Source: Acinetobacter stercoris
Lineage (GTDB): Bacteria; Pseudomonadota; Gammaproteobacteria; Pseudomonadales; Moraxellaceae
Assembly (NCBI RefSeq): GCF_900323515.1
Contig: NZ_OOGT01000009.1
Coordinates: forward strand, 1 to 39,275
DNA length: 39,275 nucleotides
Direction: 5' to 3'
The position numbers and the translations under genes were made by a program. Positions 7,595 to 15,291 of the stretch are shown one piece after another (the first letter of the stretch is position 1; every line of letters starts with the position of its first letter). Below the pieces are notes generated by a model that did not search any database, was not told the origin of the DNA, and saw only the letters and a program-made list of their open reading frames with translations.

Positions 7595-9061
7595 ATGAAT
7601 TTAATTATCTGGTTAAGTCCGACAATTTTGCTTGCACTAGCAGTGATGAGTGGCCGTATCCATATTTCTTATTCTGCTTTAATTGGTTTATTGGCTGCAA
7701 TTCTGGTTGGATTTGGTTTTGGCAATCTTAATTATGACTTTACCAGGATAGTAGAGTCGATTCTTAGAGGTGGATGGATTGGTATCATCATTCTTCCCTA
7801 TATTATGGGAGGAATATTATTCTGGAATCTGGCCCTCCCCAACCAGAGTGATCTTAAAAACTTAAATACGGCTAACATACCAAAGCATGAAGAAGTCTTG
7901 AATCATAGAAGACTATTATTTACAGCCTGTTTTTTTGTGGGACCATTTGCAGAAAGTGCCACGGGTTTTGGTGTGGGTATCTTGGGTACGATACTATTAA
8001 TTAAACATTTACCAATAAGCAAATCATCATTGATGATTTTTGGACTGTTAAGCCAGACACTTATTCCATGGGGAGGAATGGGAAGTGGTACGCTAGTTTC
8101 TTCAGCCTATGCAAAACTACCAGTAACGCTATTGACCATGCATACCTTTCCGATCATAACTATTCTGATGATAGTATGGTTGCTTTTATTCTGGGTTACT
8201 GCATATAGAACAGACATAAAAGTCTCATACAGGGAGCATCTTTATGAGTTGATCTGGATGTTATCAGGGTTAATATTTTTATATGCCAGCACTTATCTTC
8301 TGGGCCCCGAAACGGCAATGTTGGCAGCTTATGGAATATTTATTGTTTTACGGTTCCTGTTGCTTTCCAAACTCTCCCGAGAAGTGGTTATAAATAGACT
8401 AGATCAATACCTGCCATTCATTTTGGTGGTTTCCTGTTTAATTGTGAGTAGAATCATTCCACAACTGAAATTCTATCTGATCAATGTTATAAAATTATCA
8501 CCTTATCCTGATTTACCTTCATTATCTCCTTTATTCCATGCCGGTATACTCCTACTTTTCTCGACATTCATATTATCTGTTGTTAGAAAACAGGCAAGTG
8601 GCTTTGTATCTATGATTGGCGAGTCATGGAATACAGGAAAAGTTGCCATCATTACAATTTTTATTTTCTCCATGATGGCTGAGGTATTGAATAACTCGGG
8701 TATATCCAGCTTAATTGCCACTGATTTGTTCAAAATATTTGGAACCTATGCGGTTGTTATCACGCCTGTGATTTCTGCTTTCCTGGGTTTATTAATGAAC
8801 AGTGGAAATGCACCAAATGGCCTTTTTATGGCTTCTCAAGTGTCAATCGCAACACAACTACATTTGAATGTTTATTCTATTGCGGCAATTCAACATGTTG
8901 CTGCATCTTCTGTCGGTATTTTCTCACCAGTACGTTTGGTGATTGTTTCACAGCTTACGCAAGGTTACAGTGATGTCAGATCAGTTAAGCGTCTGCTATT
9001 CCCATTTTTAATTTTGTTCCTAATGATTGTGATCATCTTTTTGGTTGTATTGATTCAATAA
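7595..9061 (+). CDS. LctP-family permease (L-lactate permease-like)
   Basis: This 488-residue hydrophobic protein has about twelve or more membrane segments and the LctP family signature FAESATGFG at 118-126, followed by SQTLIPWGGMGSGT and, near the C-terminus, NAPNGLFMASQ and HVAASSVGIFSP. LldP and GlcA import lactate or glycolate with protons and are about 550 residues long; this one is shorter. The start has only a weakly placed AAGG, 14 bases upstream of the ATG. It follows the amidotransferase gene on the same strand, and no lactate dehydrogenase gene is nearby, so the transported carboxylate cannot be inferred from context. Confidence 0.82.
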   Translation: MNLIIWLSPTILLALAVMSGRIHISYSALIGLLAAILVGFGFGNLNYDFTRIVESILRGGWIGIIILPYIMGGILFWNLALPNQSDLKNLNTANIPKHEEVLNHRRLLFTACFFVGPFAESATGFGVGILGTILLIKHLPISKSSLMIFGLLSQTLIPWGGMGSGTLVSSAYAKLPVTLLTMHTFPIITILMIVWLLLFWVTAYRTDIKVSYREHLYELIWMLSGLIFLYASTYLLGPETAMLAAYGIFIVLRFLLLSKLSREVVINRLDQYLPFILVVSCLIVSRIIPQLKFYLINVIKLSPYPDLPSLSPLFHAGILLLFSTFILSVVRKQASGFVSMIGESWNTGKVAIITIFIFSMMAEVLNNSGISSLIATDLFKIFGTYAVVITPVISAFLGLLMNSGNAPNGLFMASQVSIATQLHLNVYSIAAIQHVAASSVGIFSPVRLVIVSQLTQGYSDVRSVKRLLFPFLILFLMIVIIFLVVLIQ

Positions 9062-9127
9062 GATGTCTATACAATTAGAATTTGAGACAACCAGAACATC
9101 ATGAGAACACCTTAAGATAGATCTATT

Positions 9128-9176
9128 ATGGCAATTAATTTTCAGAATTGTATCTGCCTCATAAGAGGATTGCCAT
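9128..9176. repeat. Inverted repeat downstream of the permease gene
   Basis: ATGGCAAT at 9128-9135 pairs perfectly with ATTGCCAT at 9169-9176, and the pairing extends outward imperfectly by several bases. The loop is 33 bases and no T tract follows in either direction, so a factor-independent terminator is unlikely. It lies between the convergent permease and membrane-protein genes. Confidence 0.35.
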
Positions 9177-9182
9177 GGATAG

Positions 9183-9698
9183 TCATGATATAAATTTTAT
9201 TATTGTCCCACCTAATAAAATGGCTGTTGCTCCGAGTTCTGCAACAATTAAACTGACCATTGCAAAGGTCATCATCCAGTTGGGAAGTGTCCAGCGTCCA
9301 AGTTGATGAGGTTGTTTAAATTGATTGGTGGTATCTTGAAGTAAACCATGCAAAATATAGGACAAAATGGCAAAGGTAAAAAAGAACAAATTCGCCAGTA
9401 TACAAAGCAAGGCAACCAGATGAGATAACACCGTAAAATGACTCAATGCTGCTAATATTAAACTTGCGGCTGCATACAGTAAGCTACTGCGATGGGCAAT
9501 ATCGACATAGTAGTGTGCTCTGGCTCGTTCGGTATGGCGAATCTGGTAGTACTTCCAGACCCCAGTCAGCATTCCCATCCATAAAAAAATGCCACTAAAT
9601 ACAATCGCCCATTGTGTAGCCGAGGTCAAAATATCCAATAAAATTTCTCCTAAATTATTTAATGGACATTGTGATTTGACCACGACATATCCACTCAT
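9183..9698 (-). CDS. Small integral membrane protein, four predicted membrane segments
   Basis: I do not recognise a family for this 171-residue protein. Hydrophobic stretches are at roughly 29-47, 74-92, 93-116 and 142-165, with a positively charged segment at about 49-60 (YYQIRHTERARAH). This suggests a four-helix inner-membrane protein. The ATG at 9698 has only a weak ribosome site. The gene is alone on the minus strand between the LctP-like permease (convergent) and the GNAT gene, whose stop is 39 bases upstream, so it may be co-transcribed with the GNAT gene. Confidence 0.6.
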   Translation of the reverse strand: MSGYVVVKSQCPLNNLGEILLDILTSATQWAIVFSGIFLWMGMLTGVWKYYQIRHTERARAHYYVDIAHRSSLLYAAASLILAALSHFTVLSHLVALLCILANLFFFTFAILSYILHGLLQDTTNQFKQPHQLGRWTLPNWMMTFAMVSLIVAELGATAILLGGTIIKFIS

Positions 9699-9737
9699 TA
9701 TAAGACCAAAACCTCTACAGATTTTGGTCTTATGCTT

Positions 9738-10193
9738 TTATAGCAAGGGCATACGATATTCAATGATTCCTGGCTTTTCAGCAACCCAGTTATAAAGTTT
9801 TTGGGCGGTATGATTGGTTTCCTGTGTATGCCAATATAAGCGGTCACATTGTTGAGCAATCGCCTGTTTTTGTACATATTCAATCAGGCGTTTACCAATA
9901 TGCTGACCACGAGTTTCAGGTGACACATATAAGTCTTCCAGATAACAATAATTTTGTTCTGCCCAGGTTGAGCGGTGAATCACATAATGCACAAAGCCTA
10001 AAACTTTATCACCCTGTTTGGCAACAGCACAGTACACAGGCTCAGCTTTGTCAAAGAAGCGTTGCCACGTGGTTTCAGTCACCTTAGTGGATAAACAGAC
10101 CTTATAAAAATCCTGATAGGCTAACCAGTAAGGTATCCATTGTTGATAATCTTGTTGCTGTACTGGAATCACCTGAATTTCTTGGCTTTGCAT
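9738..10193 (-). CDS. GNAT-family N-acetyltransferase
   Basis: The 151-residue protein carries the GNAT acetyl-CoA pyrophosphate-binding motif RGQHIG at 95-100 after the LEDLYVSPE strand (85-93), and a typical C-terminal NHTAQKLYNW segment. The acceptor is unknown. The ATG at 10193 is preferred over 10241 because GGGAG lies seven bases upstream. A candidate promoter (-35 TTAAAA at 10265-10260, 17-base spacer, -10 TATGCT at 10242-10237) lies upstream. It is overlapped by a 45-bp sequence shared with the mocR promoter, so the gene is likely controlled by the MocR regulator at 12868-14355. Confidence 0.85.
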   Translation of the reverse strand: MQSQEIQVIPVQQQDYQQWIPYWLAYQDFYKVCLSTKVTETTWQRFFDKAEPVYCAVAKQGDKVLGFVHYVIHRSTWAEQNYCYLEDLYVSPETRGQHIGKRLIEYVQKQAIAQQCDRLYWHTQETNHTAQKLYNWVAEKPGIIEYRMPLL

Positions 10194-10236
10194 GATAATA
10201 CTCCCATGATTTTGTGAGTTAAAAATAGATGAGCAA

Positions 10237-10265
10237 AGCATAATATTGATATGGTACTGTTTTAA
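10237..10265 (-). promoter_or_regulatory. Candidate sigma-70 promoter of the GNAT gene
   Basis: On the minus strand TTAAAA (10265-10260) and TATGCT (10242-10237) are separated by 17 bases. The -35 element is weak while the -10 is good, a layout that often depends on an activator. The -35 and spacer lie inside the operator-like sequence 10252-10296. Confidence 0.45.
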
Positions 10266-10296
10266 GATACAGTTTTAATATTTTCCACAGTACCAG
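10252..10296. promoter_or_regulatory. MocR operator-like sequence, copy 1
   Basis: Three elements in fixed spacing, read on the plus strand: TGGTACTG at 10252, ATACAG at 10267 and GTACCAG at 10290. The first is the inverse of CAGTACCA at 10288-10295, and the last two are near direct repeats, as reported for GabR-type MocR operators. The same three elements with identical spacing occur at 12816-12860 in front of the mocR gene. Confidence 0.6.
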
Positions 10297-10311
10297 TTTT
10301 GATATGAAAAT

Positions 10312-11499
10312 CTAGGATATTTTTCTATTCATCATCTCCTGAATAAAGATAATAATCACAGTCAATAGAATAAAAGCAACGGCTAACCATAAAATCTCTA
10401 TGGCTAACTTTTTATCCAGTAAAAAACCACAGATTAGGGGGCCAACCACGCCACCCAGATTAAATCCTGTGGAAACAATACCAAAAGTACGTCCTTCTGC
10501 TCCGACAGGCGATGCCTTACGCACCAACATATCTCGGGATGGGGCAATAACGCCCATTAAAAATCCAGCACAGGCAAACGAAGCCACCAATGCCAAAGCA
10601 GACATCGGCATACAAATAATCATGATAAGCACTAAGGCAGCACTACCAAACGCTGCCGCAGCAAAGGCTGAATGATGCTGAACTCTATCTGCAATAACTC
10701 CACCTGCCAGTACCCCAAATGCACCCGAAAACATAAATGCAGTTAAAGCATAATTCGCTGTGTTGAGGTCAATATGTAATCCATCGATCAGTGAACTGAC
10801 AGAAAACTTTTCAATCGCCCCTGTGCTTAAGCTGAGCAAGGTAAAAAACAGGGTCAAGATGGCAATGGTTGAAAAATGGATAGCATGAGGGCGAACTTCT
10901 GCATGGGAATGTTGTTGTTTTTTATCATATTGACGAGACTGAATATGAATCTGTGAGAGATTCAACATCAGTAATAGACCAACAAGGCTAATGATTGCCG
11001 CCAAAGCGAAAGCCCAGTTTATGCCAAAGCTCATGCCTATACTAATCATCATCAATGGCGTAATTGCAGCACCAAAGAAACCTGAAAAAGTATGAATGGA
11101 AAAAGCCCGACCCATCTGTTTTGCAGGAATGCCTGTAGAAAGTAAAGCATAGTTTGCAGGGTGATATACACCATTTGCCACACCTGCCAATGCCATTGCA
11201 ACGATAAGTGAAATATAGGAGGTGCTGATAAAAACTAAAGTGAAGCTGATGGTACCCAGTAATAGGGCATAAATCAGCATCTTTCTTGCCCCAAGACGGT
11301 CTACTAAAAAGCCAAATGGAGCTTGTACCAGCAGAGAAACCACATTAAATACACCGATTGCAATGCCCAGTTCCATAAAGGAAACATTGATCGCCTTTGG
11401 TAAAATGGGCAATAAAGCAGGTAAAGTCATAATATGAATATGACTAATGGCATGAACAATAGAGATGTAAGTTAAGAGAACTTTAGCACTTCTTTCCAA
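10312..11499 (-). CDS. MFS transporter
   Basis: The 395-residue protein has about twelve membrane helices and the major facilitator loop 2-3 motif GFLVDRLGARK at about 63-73. The HPANYALLS segment recalls FSR-type (fosmidomycin-resistance-like) drug efflux proteins. It is likely a proton-driven exporter in the inner membrane; the substrate is unknown. The gene follows benE on the same strand with a 67-base gap holding a terminator hairpin, so it is either expressed by partial read-through or has its own promoter. Confidence 0.82.
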   Translation of the reverse strand: MERSAKVLLTYISIVHAISHIHIMTLPALLPILPKAINVSFMELGIAIGVFNVVSLLVQAPFGFLVDRLGARKMLIYALLLGTISFTLVFISTSYISLIVAMALAGVANGVYHPANYALLSTGIPAKQMGRAFSIHTFSGFFGAAITPLMMISIGMSFGINWAFALAAIISLVGLLLMLNLSQIHIQSRQYDKKQQHSHAEVRPHAIHFSTIAILTLFFTLLSLSTGAIEKFSVSSLIDGLHIDLNTANYALTAFMFSGAFGVLAGGVIADRVQHHSAFAAAAFGSAALVLIMIICMPMSALALVASFACAGFLMGVIAPSRDMLVRKASPVGAEGRTFGIVSTGFNLGGVVGPLICGFLLDKKLAIEILWLAVAFILLTVIIIFIQEMMNRKIS

Positions 11500-11530
11500 T
11501 GGATTGCCTCAAAGTGTTTAAATTGCAAAA

Positions 11531-11549
11531 AGGGTATGCGTGATACCCT
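11531..11549 (-). terminator. Hairpin terminator after benE
   Basis: AGGGTAT (11531-11537) pairs with ATACCCT (11543-11549) around a 5-base loop. Read on the minus strand the stem is followed by TTTT, giving a short factor-independent terminator between benE and the MFS gene. Confidence 0.6.
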
Positions 11550-11566
11550 GAATATCAATGGCTGAC

Positions 11567-12763
11567 TCATGAACTGAACTTAAATTTACCATTCAGTACA
11601 AGATAAGAAATTAATCCTAGAACTAATCCCCAGAATGCACCACCAATCCCAAATAAGCTAATATTGGCAGCAGTAGCAACAAAGGTAATTAAAGCGGCTT
11701 CACGGCTATCAACGTCACTCATGGCATTGGCAAGGCTTCCTGCAATTGTGCCTAACAAGGCAAGCCCAGCCAGTGTGCTAATAAATGCGGTAGGAAATGC
11801 TGCAAATACTGCTGCCAATGTCACGCCAAAAATCCCGACCAAAATATAAAATATCCCTGCGGCAATCCCTGCAACCCAGCGTTTTGATGGGTCTTCATGT
11901 GATTCTTTACCTGTACAGATTGCTGCGGTAATGGCAGCCAGATTAAACGCATGTGAACCAAAAAATGCCATGATGAATGAGCCTAAACCTGTCACAGCCA
12001 GAATCGGTTTGGCACTGGTTTTAAAACCATCATTTTTAAGCACGAATAAACCTGGCATATATTGCCCTGTTAAGGTAATAAGGAATAAAGGCAAGGCAAT
12101 ACTGAGTATCGAGTTAATCGAAAACTCAGGGGCAGTAAAAATTGGGGATGCCAATTTCAACTCAAATCCAGCAAAGTCAATTCGTGATTGCAACATCAGG
12201 AAAATAAAACCAAAAACTAAAACGCTGACAATCGCATAGCGTGCTGAAAAACGCTTGGTGATGAGGTAAACAAAAAATAAGGAAATCGCCAGAAATGGGT
12301 CAATGGTCATATTGGTAAAGGCAGCGATCCCAAACTGTAATAAAATTCCTGCCAATAAACCTGAGGCAATGCCAATCGGAATCAGGCGAATGAGTTTCTC
12401 AAAATAGCCTGTAATCCCTAAAATGACAAAGGCTAAGGCAGAAAGTAGGTATGCCCCAATCGCTTCGGCATAAGGTACGGTCACAAGAGCAGTAATCAGA
12501 AAAGCTGCCGCAGGGGTTGACCATGCTGTAATAATCGGTTCTCGTGTGTACCAGCTTAATATTATCCCTGTGATACCGACCCCAATCGAAATCGACCATA
12601 CCCATGAAGCTGTAAGCTCAGGGCTAAGTCCTGCCATCTGTGCAGCCTGAAAGATTAAAATAAATGTACCGCCATAATTGACAATGACTGAGATTAAACC
12701 TGCCATAATTGGGGGCAGCAAATCATTGGAATGACGCTGAAAAGATGAGTATTGACCAGACAT
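11567..12763 (-). CDS. BenE/YdcO-family transporter (benzoate/H+ symporter-like)
   Basis: The 398-residue polytopic protein (about twelve membrane segments) matches the BenE family. Recognisable segments are LPPIMAGLISVIVNYGGT near the N-terminus, TAWSTPAAAFL at about 80-90, and TLTGQYMPG and GSHAFNLAAITAAICTG in the second half. BenE is annotated as a benzoate:proton symporter; many homologues, including E. coli YdcO, are not linked to benzoate. No benABCD genes are present, so benzoate is unlikely to be the physiological substrate here. It is divergent from the mocR gene with 104 bases between them, and the shared operator suggests MocR control. Confidence 0.85.
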   Translation of the reverse strand: MSGQYSSFQRHSNDLLPPIMAGLISVIVNYGGTFILIFQAAQMAGLSPELTASWVWSISIGVGITGIILSWYTREPIITAWSTPAAAFLITALVTVPYAEAIGAYLLSALAFVILGITGYFEKLIRLIPIGIASGLLAGILLQFGIAAFTNMTIDPFLAISLFFVYLITKRFSARYAIVSVLVFGFIFLMLQSRIDFAGFELKLASPIFTAPEFSINSILSIALPLFLITLTGQYMPGLFVLKNDGFKTSAKPILAVTGLGSFIMAFFGSHAFNLAAITAAICTGKESHEDPSKRWVAGIAAGIFYILVGIFGVTLAAVFAAFPTAFISTLAGLALLGTIAGSLANAMSDVDSREAALITFVATAANISLFGIGGAFWGLVLGLISYLVLNGKFKFSS

Positions 12764-12815
12764 AACCCAACCCCTAAAAATTTAAAAATTAAGTAGCAGA
12801 GTGTATTTTTAATGA

Positions 12816-12860
12816 TGGTATTGTCATAAGATACAGTTTGGATATTTTTTAAAGTACCAG
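12816..12860. promoter_or_regulatory. MocR operator-like sequence, copy 2 (benE/mocR divergent region)
   Basis: TGGTATTG at 12816, ATACAG at 12831 and GTACCAG at 12854 repeat the elements of copy 1 at 10252 with exactly the same spacing (15 and 23 bases). Intervening bases are also largely conserved. The sequence overlaps the candidate mocR promoter and lies 53 bases upstream of the benE start, as expected for autoregulation plus control of the divergent gene. Confidence 0.65.
12821..12848 (+). promoter_or_regulatory. Candidate mocR promoter
   Basis: TTGTCA (12821-12826) and TATTTT (12843-12848) are 16 bases apart. Transcription would start near 12855, only about 13 bases before the ATG at 12868, leaving no room for a normal ribosome site. 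The promoter is wholly inside the operator-like sequence. Confidence 0.5.
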
Positions 12861-12867
12861 TTTAATC

Positions 12868-14355
12868 ATGGCAACGTCACCTTCTGCTTATTTTCCACAC
12901 TTAATTTTGCCCAAAGGGCAGCAAATTAAAGACGGTTTATATTGTATTTTGCGTGATGCGATTTTAGAGGGCCGCCTATCTGCGGGTACAAAATTGCCCT
13001 CAAGCCGTACTTTGGCAGAAATGATGTTGATTTCCCGTAATTCGGTCTTGGCAGCGTTGGAACGTTTGCTGGATGAGGGCTATTTAGTTACTAAACCGAG
13101 TTCAGGCACGTATGTTGCCGATATTATCCCTGACCAACTGATTCAAATTCAAAATGATAGACAACAAGCGGTATATCAGCCTACGCAAACACTCAACATT
13201 AATCCTCATATTGCCAATTTATTGCCACATTGGCATCAGCAGCGTTTTTCTAACCAAGAAAAGAAAATGTTTCATATAGGTGTGGGTTGTGTGGACTTAT
13301 TCCCCCATCAACTTTGGGGGAAATTATTAGGTCGAGCATGGCGACAGTCCTATTATCAACTTGGACAATTCCATGACCCACGAGGATATTTGCCATTGCG
13401 TCAGGCAATTTGCCAATATGTCCAATCAACACGAGGATTAAACTGTAACGAAGAACAAATTTTGATTGTGAATGGTACACAACAGGCAATTCATCTGGCA
13501 GCTTATGCCCTGTTACAGCCACATGACCAAGTATGCTTAGATGAACCAGGTTATGATTCGGCTCTTCATATATTTCGTAGCTTTGGGGTGACGGTACAGC
13601 CGATTGAAAGTGATGATGAGGGGATGAAAATCCCAGAGATTATTCAGCACCATGCAGCCAGTAAATTAGTCTATACCGCTCCCTCGCATCAGTTTCCACT
13701 GGGTGGCACATTAAGCCTTGCCCGACGTTTTGCCTTACTGGATTGGGCGGCTCAACAACAAAAATGGATTTTTGAAGATGACTATAACAGCGAGTTTCGT
13801 TATGGCACACACCCTATTCAGGCATTGCAGGGTTTAGACCAACAGCAACGAGTGATTTATGCAGGTACATTTTCCAAAATGATGTTTCCTGAATTTCGAC
13901 TTGGATTTATGGTCGTTCCAGAAGCCTTAATTGATACATTTAGTTTTGCAAAATATTATACTGATACTCGTAGTTCTTATCTGGAACAAGTGGCACTGAC
14001 TGAATTTATAAAAGATGGTCATTATGCTCGGCATGTGCGTAAAATCCGTAAAGCATGTTATGAACGGCAGCAGGCTTTAATTGCAGCGATCCAACATCAT
14101 CTCTCGGATGTACTCAGCGTACAGTCTACTGATTCAGGGATTCATCTGGTGTGTTGGCTAAAAGCAAATTGGACAGAGCAGGATTTTATAGCCCAATGTA
14201 TACAAGTAGGTTTATCGGTACAACCATTATCCCGATATTGTCAGACTTCATCGCAAAAATCAGCAGTATTGTTTGGTTATGCGGCACATACACCTGATGA
14301 AATCAAAGAGCATATAGAGAAACTGGCAAGACAAATTCAAAAAGAGACGATTTAA
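12868..14355 (+). CDS. MocR/PdxR-type GntR regulator with aminotransferase domain
   Basis: The 495-residue protein has a GntR winged helix (about 15-85, with LPSSRTLAEM and SRNSVLAALERL) and a long linker. It is followed by a type I aminotransferase fold with EDDYNSEFRY at 303-312 and the PLP lysine K337 in GTFSKMMFPEFRLG. PdxR and TauR have the same architecture and length. It is divergent from benE. Repeated operator-like sequences occur before this gene and before the GNAT gene, so it probably regulates itself, benE and the GNAT gene in response to PLP or an amino-group ligand. The ATG at 12868 lacks a Shine-Dalgarno sequence. It is only distantly related to the PtsJ-like regulator at 2316. 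Confidence 0.87.
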   Translation: MATSPSAYFPHLILPKGQQIKDGLYCILRDAILEGRLSAGTKLPSSRTLAEMMLISRNSVLAALERLLDEGYLVTKPSSGTYVADIIPDQLIQIQNDRQQAVYQPTQTLNINPHIANLLPHWHQQRFSNQEKKMFHIGVGCVDLFPHQLWGKLLGRAWRQSYYQLGQFHDPRGYLPLRQAICQYVQSTRGLNCNEEQILIVNGTQQAIHLAAYALLQPHDQVCLDEPGYDSALHIFRSFGVTVQPIESDDEGMKIPEIIQHHAASKLVYTAPSHQFPLGGTLSLARRFALLDWAAQQQKWIFEDDYNSEFRYGTHPIQALQGLDQQQRVIYAGTFSKMMFPEFRLGFMVVPEALIDTFSFAKYYTDTRSSYLEQVALTEFIKDGHYARHVRKIRKACYERQQALIAAIQHHLSDVLSVQSTDSGIHLVCWLKANWTEQDFIAQCIQVGLSVQPLSRYCQTSSQKSAVLFGYAAHTPDEIKEHIEKLARQIQKETI

Positions 14356-14490
14356 GGAATTAGAAATTTAAAAAAGAACTAGCTTCTTCCGTACGCCTTT
14401 CCTCACTGAGATCTGTAAGCAAAATATTCCATTTAGTAATAGATAATTTTATATACAAAAGTAGTTCTGTAATAAGAAATTTTACTGAAT

Positions 14491-14523
14491 AGCCCCAACC
14501 AAGAATATTCGTGTTTTGGGGCT
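14491..14523. terminator. Hairpin downstream of mocR
   Basis: AGCCCCAA (14491-14498) pairs with TTGGGGCT (14516-14523) around a 17-base loop. It is 135 bases past the mocR stop. No long T run follows, so it may be a weak or processed terminator. The rest of 14356-14655 (about 300 bases) shows no coding frame that I can support. Confidence 0.4.
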
Positions 14524-14655
14524 TATAGTTCGTTGAAACTATTTAGAAAACTTTTTCTTTAAAAAATGATCACTGTCCTCATACTATGATGTGTAGTTGG
14601 ATATGTATCATTTAACATAAAATTAAGTTATGTGACTTCAGAATGACCAAAAGTT

Positions 14656-14832
14656 TTAAGAATTTTGTTTTTTCTTTAAAGCAGTGGTTTCGATAGGTTT
14701 TGTTTTTATTTCATTACTATCGTAGCAATACCATGCCACAACAGCATAGCCATTACCATTTATCTCAGTAATAGTCATATTTGGACTACCTGATTTAAGT
14801 TCAACAATATCACCTTCTTGAAAATTAGACAT
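14656..14832 (-). CDS. YodC-like small protein (DUF2158)
   Basis: A 58-residue frame begins at the ATG at 14832. It opens MSNFQEGDIVELKSGSPNMT, the pattern typical of YodC/DUF2158 proteins (GD-V-LKSGGP-MTV), and continues with a WY-C-Y segment at 34-37 similar to the family's CxWF-like part. Family function is unknown. It is divergent from the gene at 14909, with a short shared upstream region. Small proteins of this kind are common in mobile elements. Confidence 0.65.
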   Translation of the reverse strand: MSNFQEGDIVELKSGSPNMTITEINGNGYAVVAWYCYDSNEIKTKPIETTALKKKQNS

Positions 14833-14908
14833 ACCATCCTTACCTTTTGTAAAATTAATGTACTATATAGATATTGGTTGTTTTCAGTATTTCAAGTGTG
14901 AATTTTTC

Positions 14909-15238
14909 ATGGCTAAATCCGCAAGCATTTATGAACGTATAATAATGTCTTTATCAGAGTATCGAACTATTTCGGCACATATAACTGCTCTTGGAAAAAT
15001 TAAGATAGTTTCTGATGATGAAATCGTGACAACAATGATTAGGTATGTTGCATATGATCTGCAAAAAAGATATGAAAATCCTTATGCTAGAAAGGCTGGC
15101 CCTATATCTTTAGAACGATGGAATAATCAGATTGTTCAAAATCTTATTCAATATTGTAACTATATGATTGGTGAAAAGAAGCCTGAATGGCAAATTTTGG
15201 CAGAACGTCATGGTTGGATGCCACCAAATAAGCTATAA
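14909..15238 (+). CDS. Uncharacterised protein next to tnsD
   Basis: I do not recognise this protein (about 109 residues from the ATG at 14909). It is mostly helical-looking and charged with no membrane segment, and it ends EWQILAERHGWMPPNKL. Start choice is uncertain: 14858 would add 17 hydrophobic residues and 14945 would give a shorter form; none has a strong ribosome site. It converges on tnsD with a bidirectional hairpin between them, and sits at the boundary between the tnsABCD block and the cargo. Confidence 0.55.
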   Translation: MAKSASIYERIIMSLSEYRTISAHITALGKIKIVSDDEIVTTMIRYVAYDLQKRYENPYARKAGPISLERWNNQIVQNLIQYCNYMIGEKKPEWQILAERHGWMPPNKL

Positions 15239-15244
15239 CAAAAA

Positions 15245-15275
15245 AAGAGTCCACGCTATTTAATGGTGGACTCTT
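15245..15275. terminator. Terminator ending the tnsABCD operon
   Basis: AAGAGTCCAC (15245-15254) pairs perfectly with GTGGACTCTT (15266-15275) around an 11-base loop. On the minus strand it is followed by seven T residues counting the stem end, a strong factor-independent terminator just past the tnsD stop. It also lies just past the convergent plus-strand gene and could serve both. Confidence 0.8.
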
Positions 15276-15291
15276 GTTTCGTTCCAACTTT

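Noticed and set aside
7524-7598. 24-residue open frame ending ATGA across the LctP-like start codon
   Set aside because: The overlap suggests translational coupling, but there is no ribosome site before its ATG and the peptide resembles nothing known; chance is as likely.
13250-13522. 90-residue minus-strand frame inside mocR
   Set aside because: Shadow of the well-supported regulator gene on the other strand.
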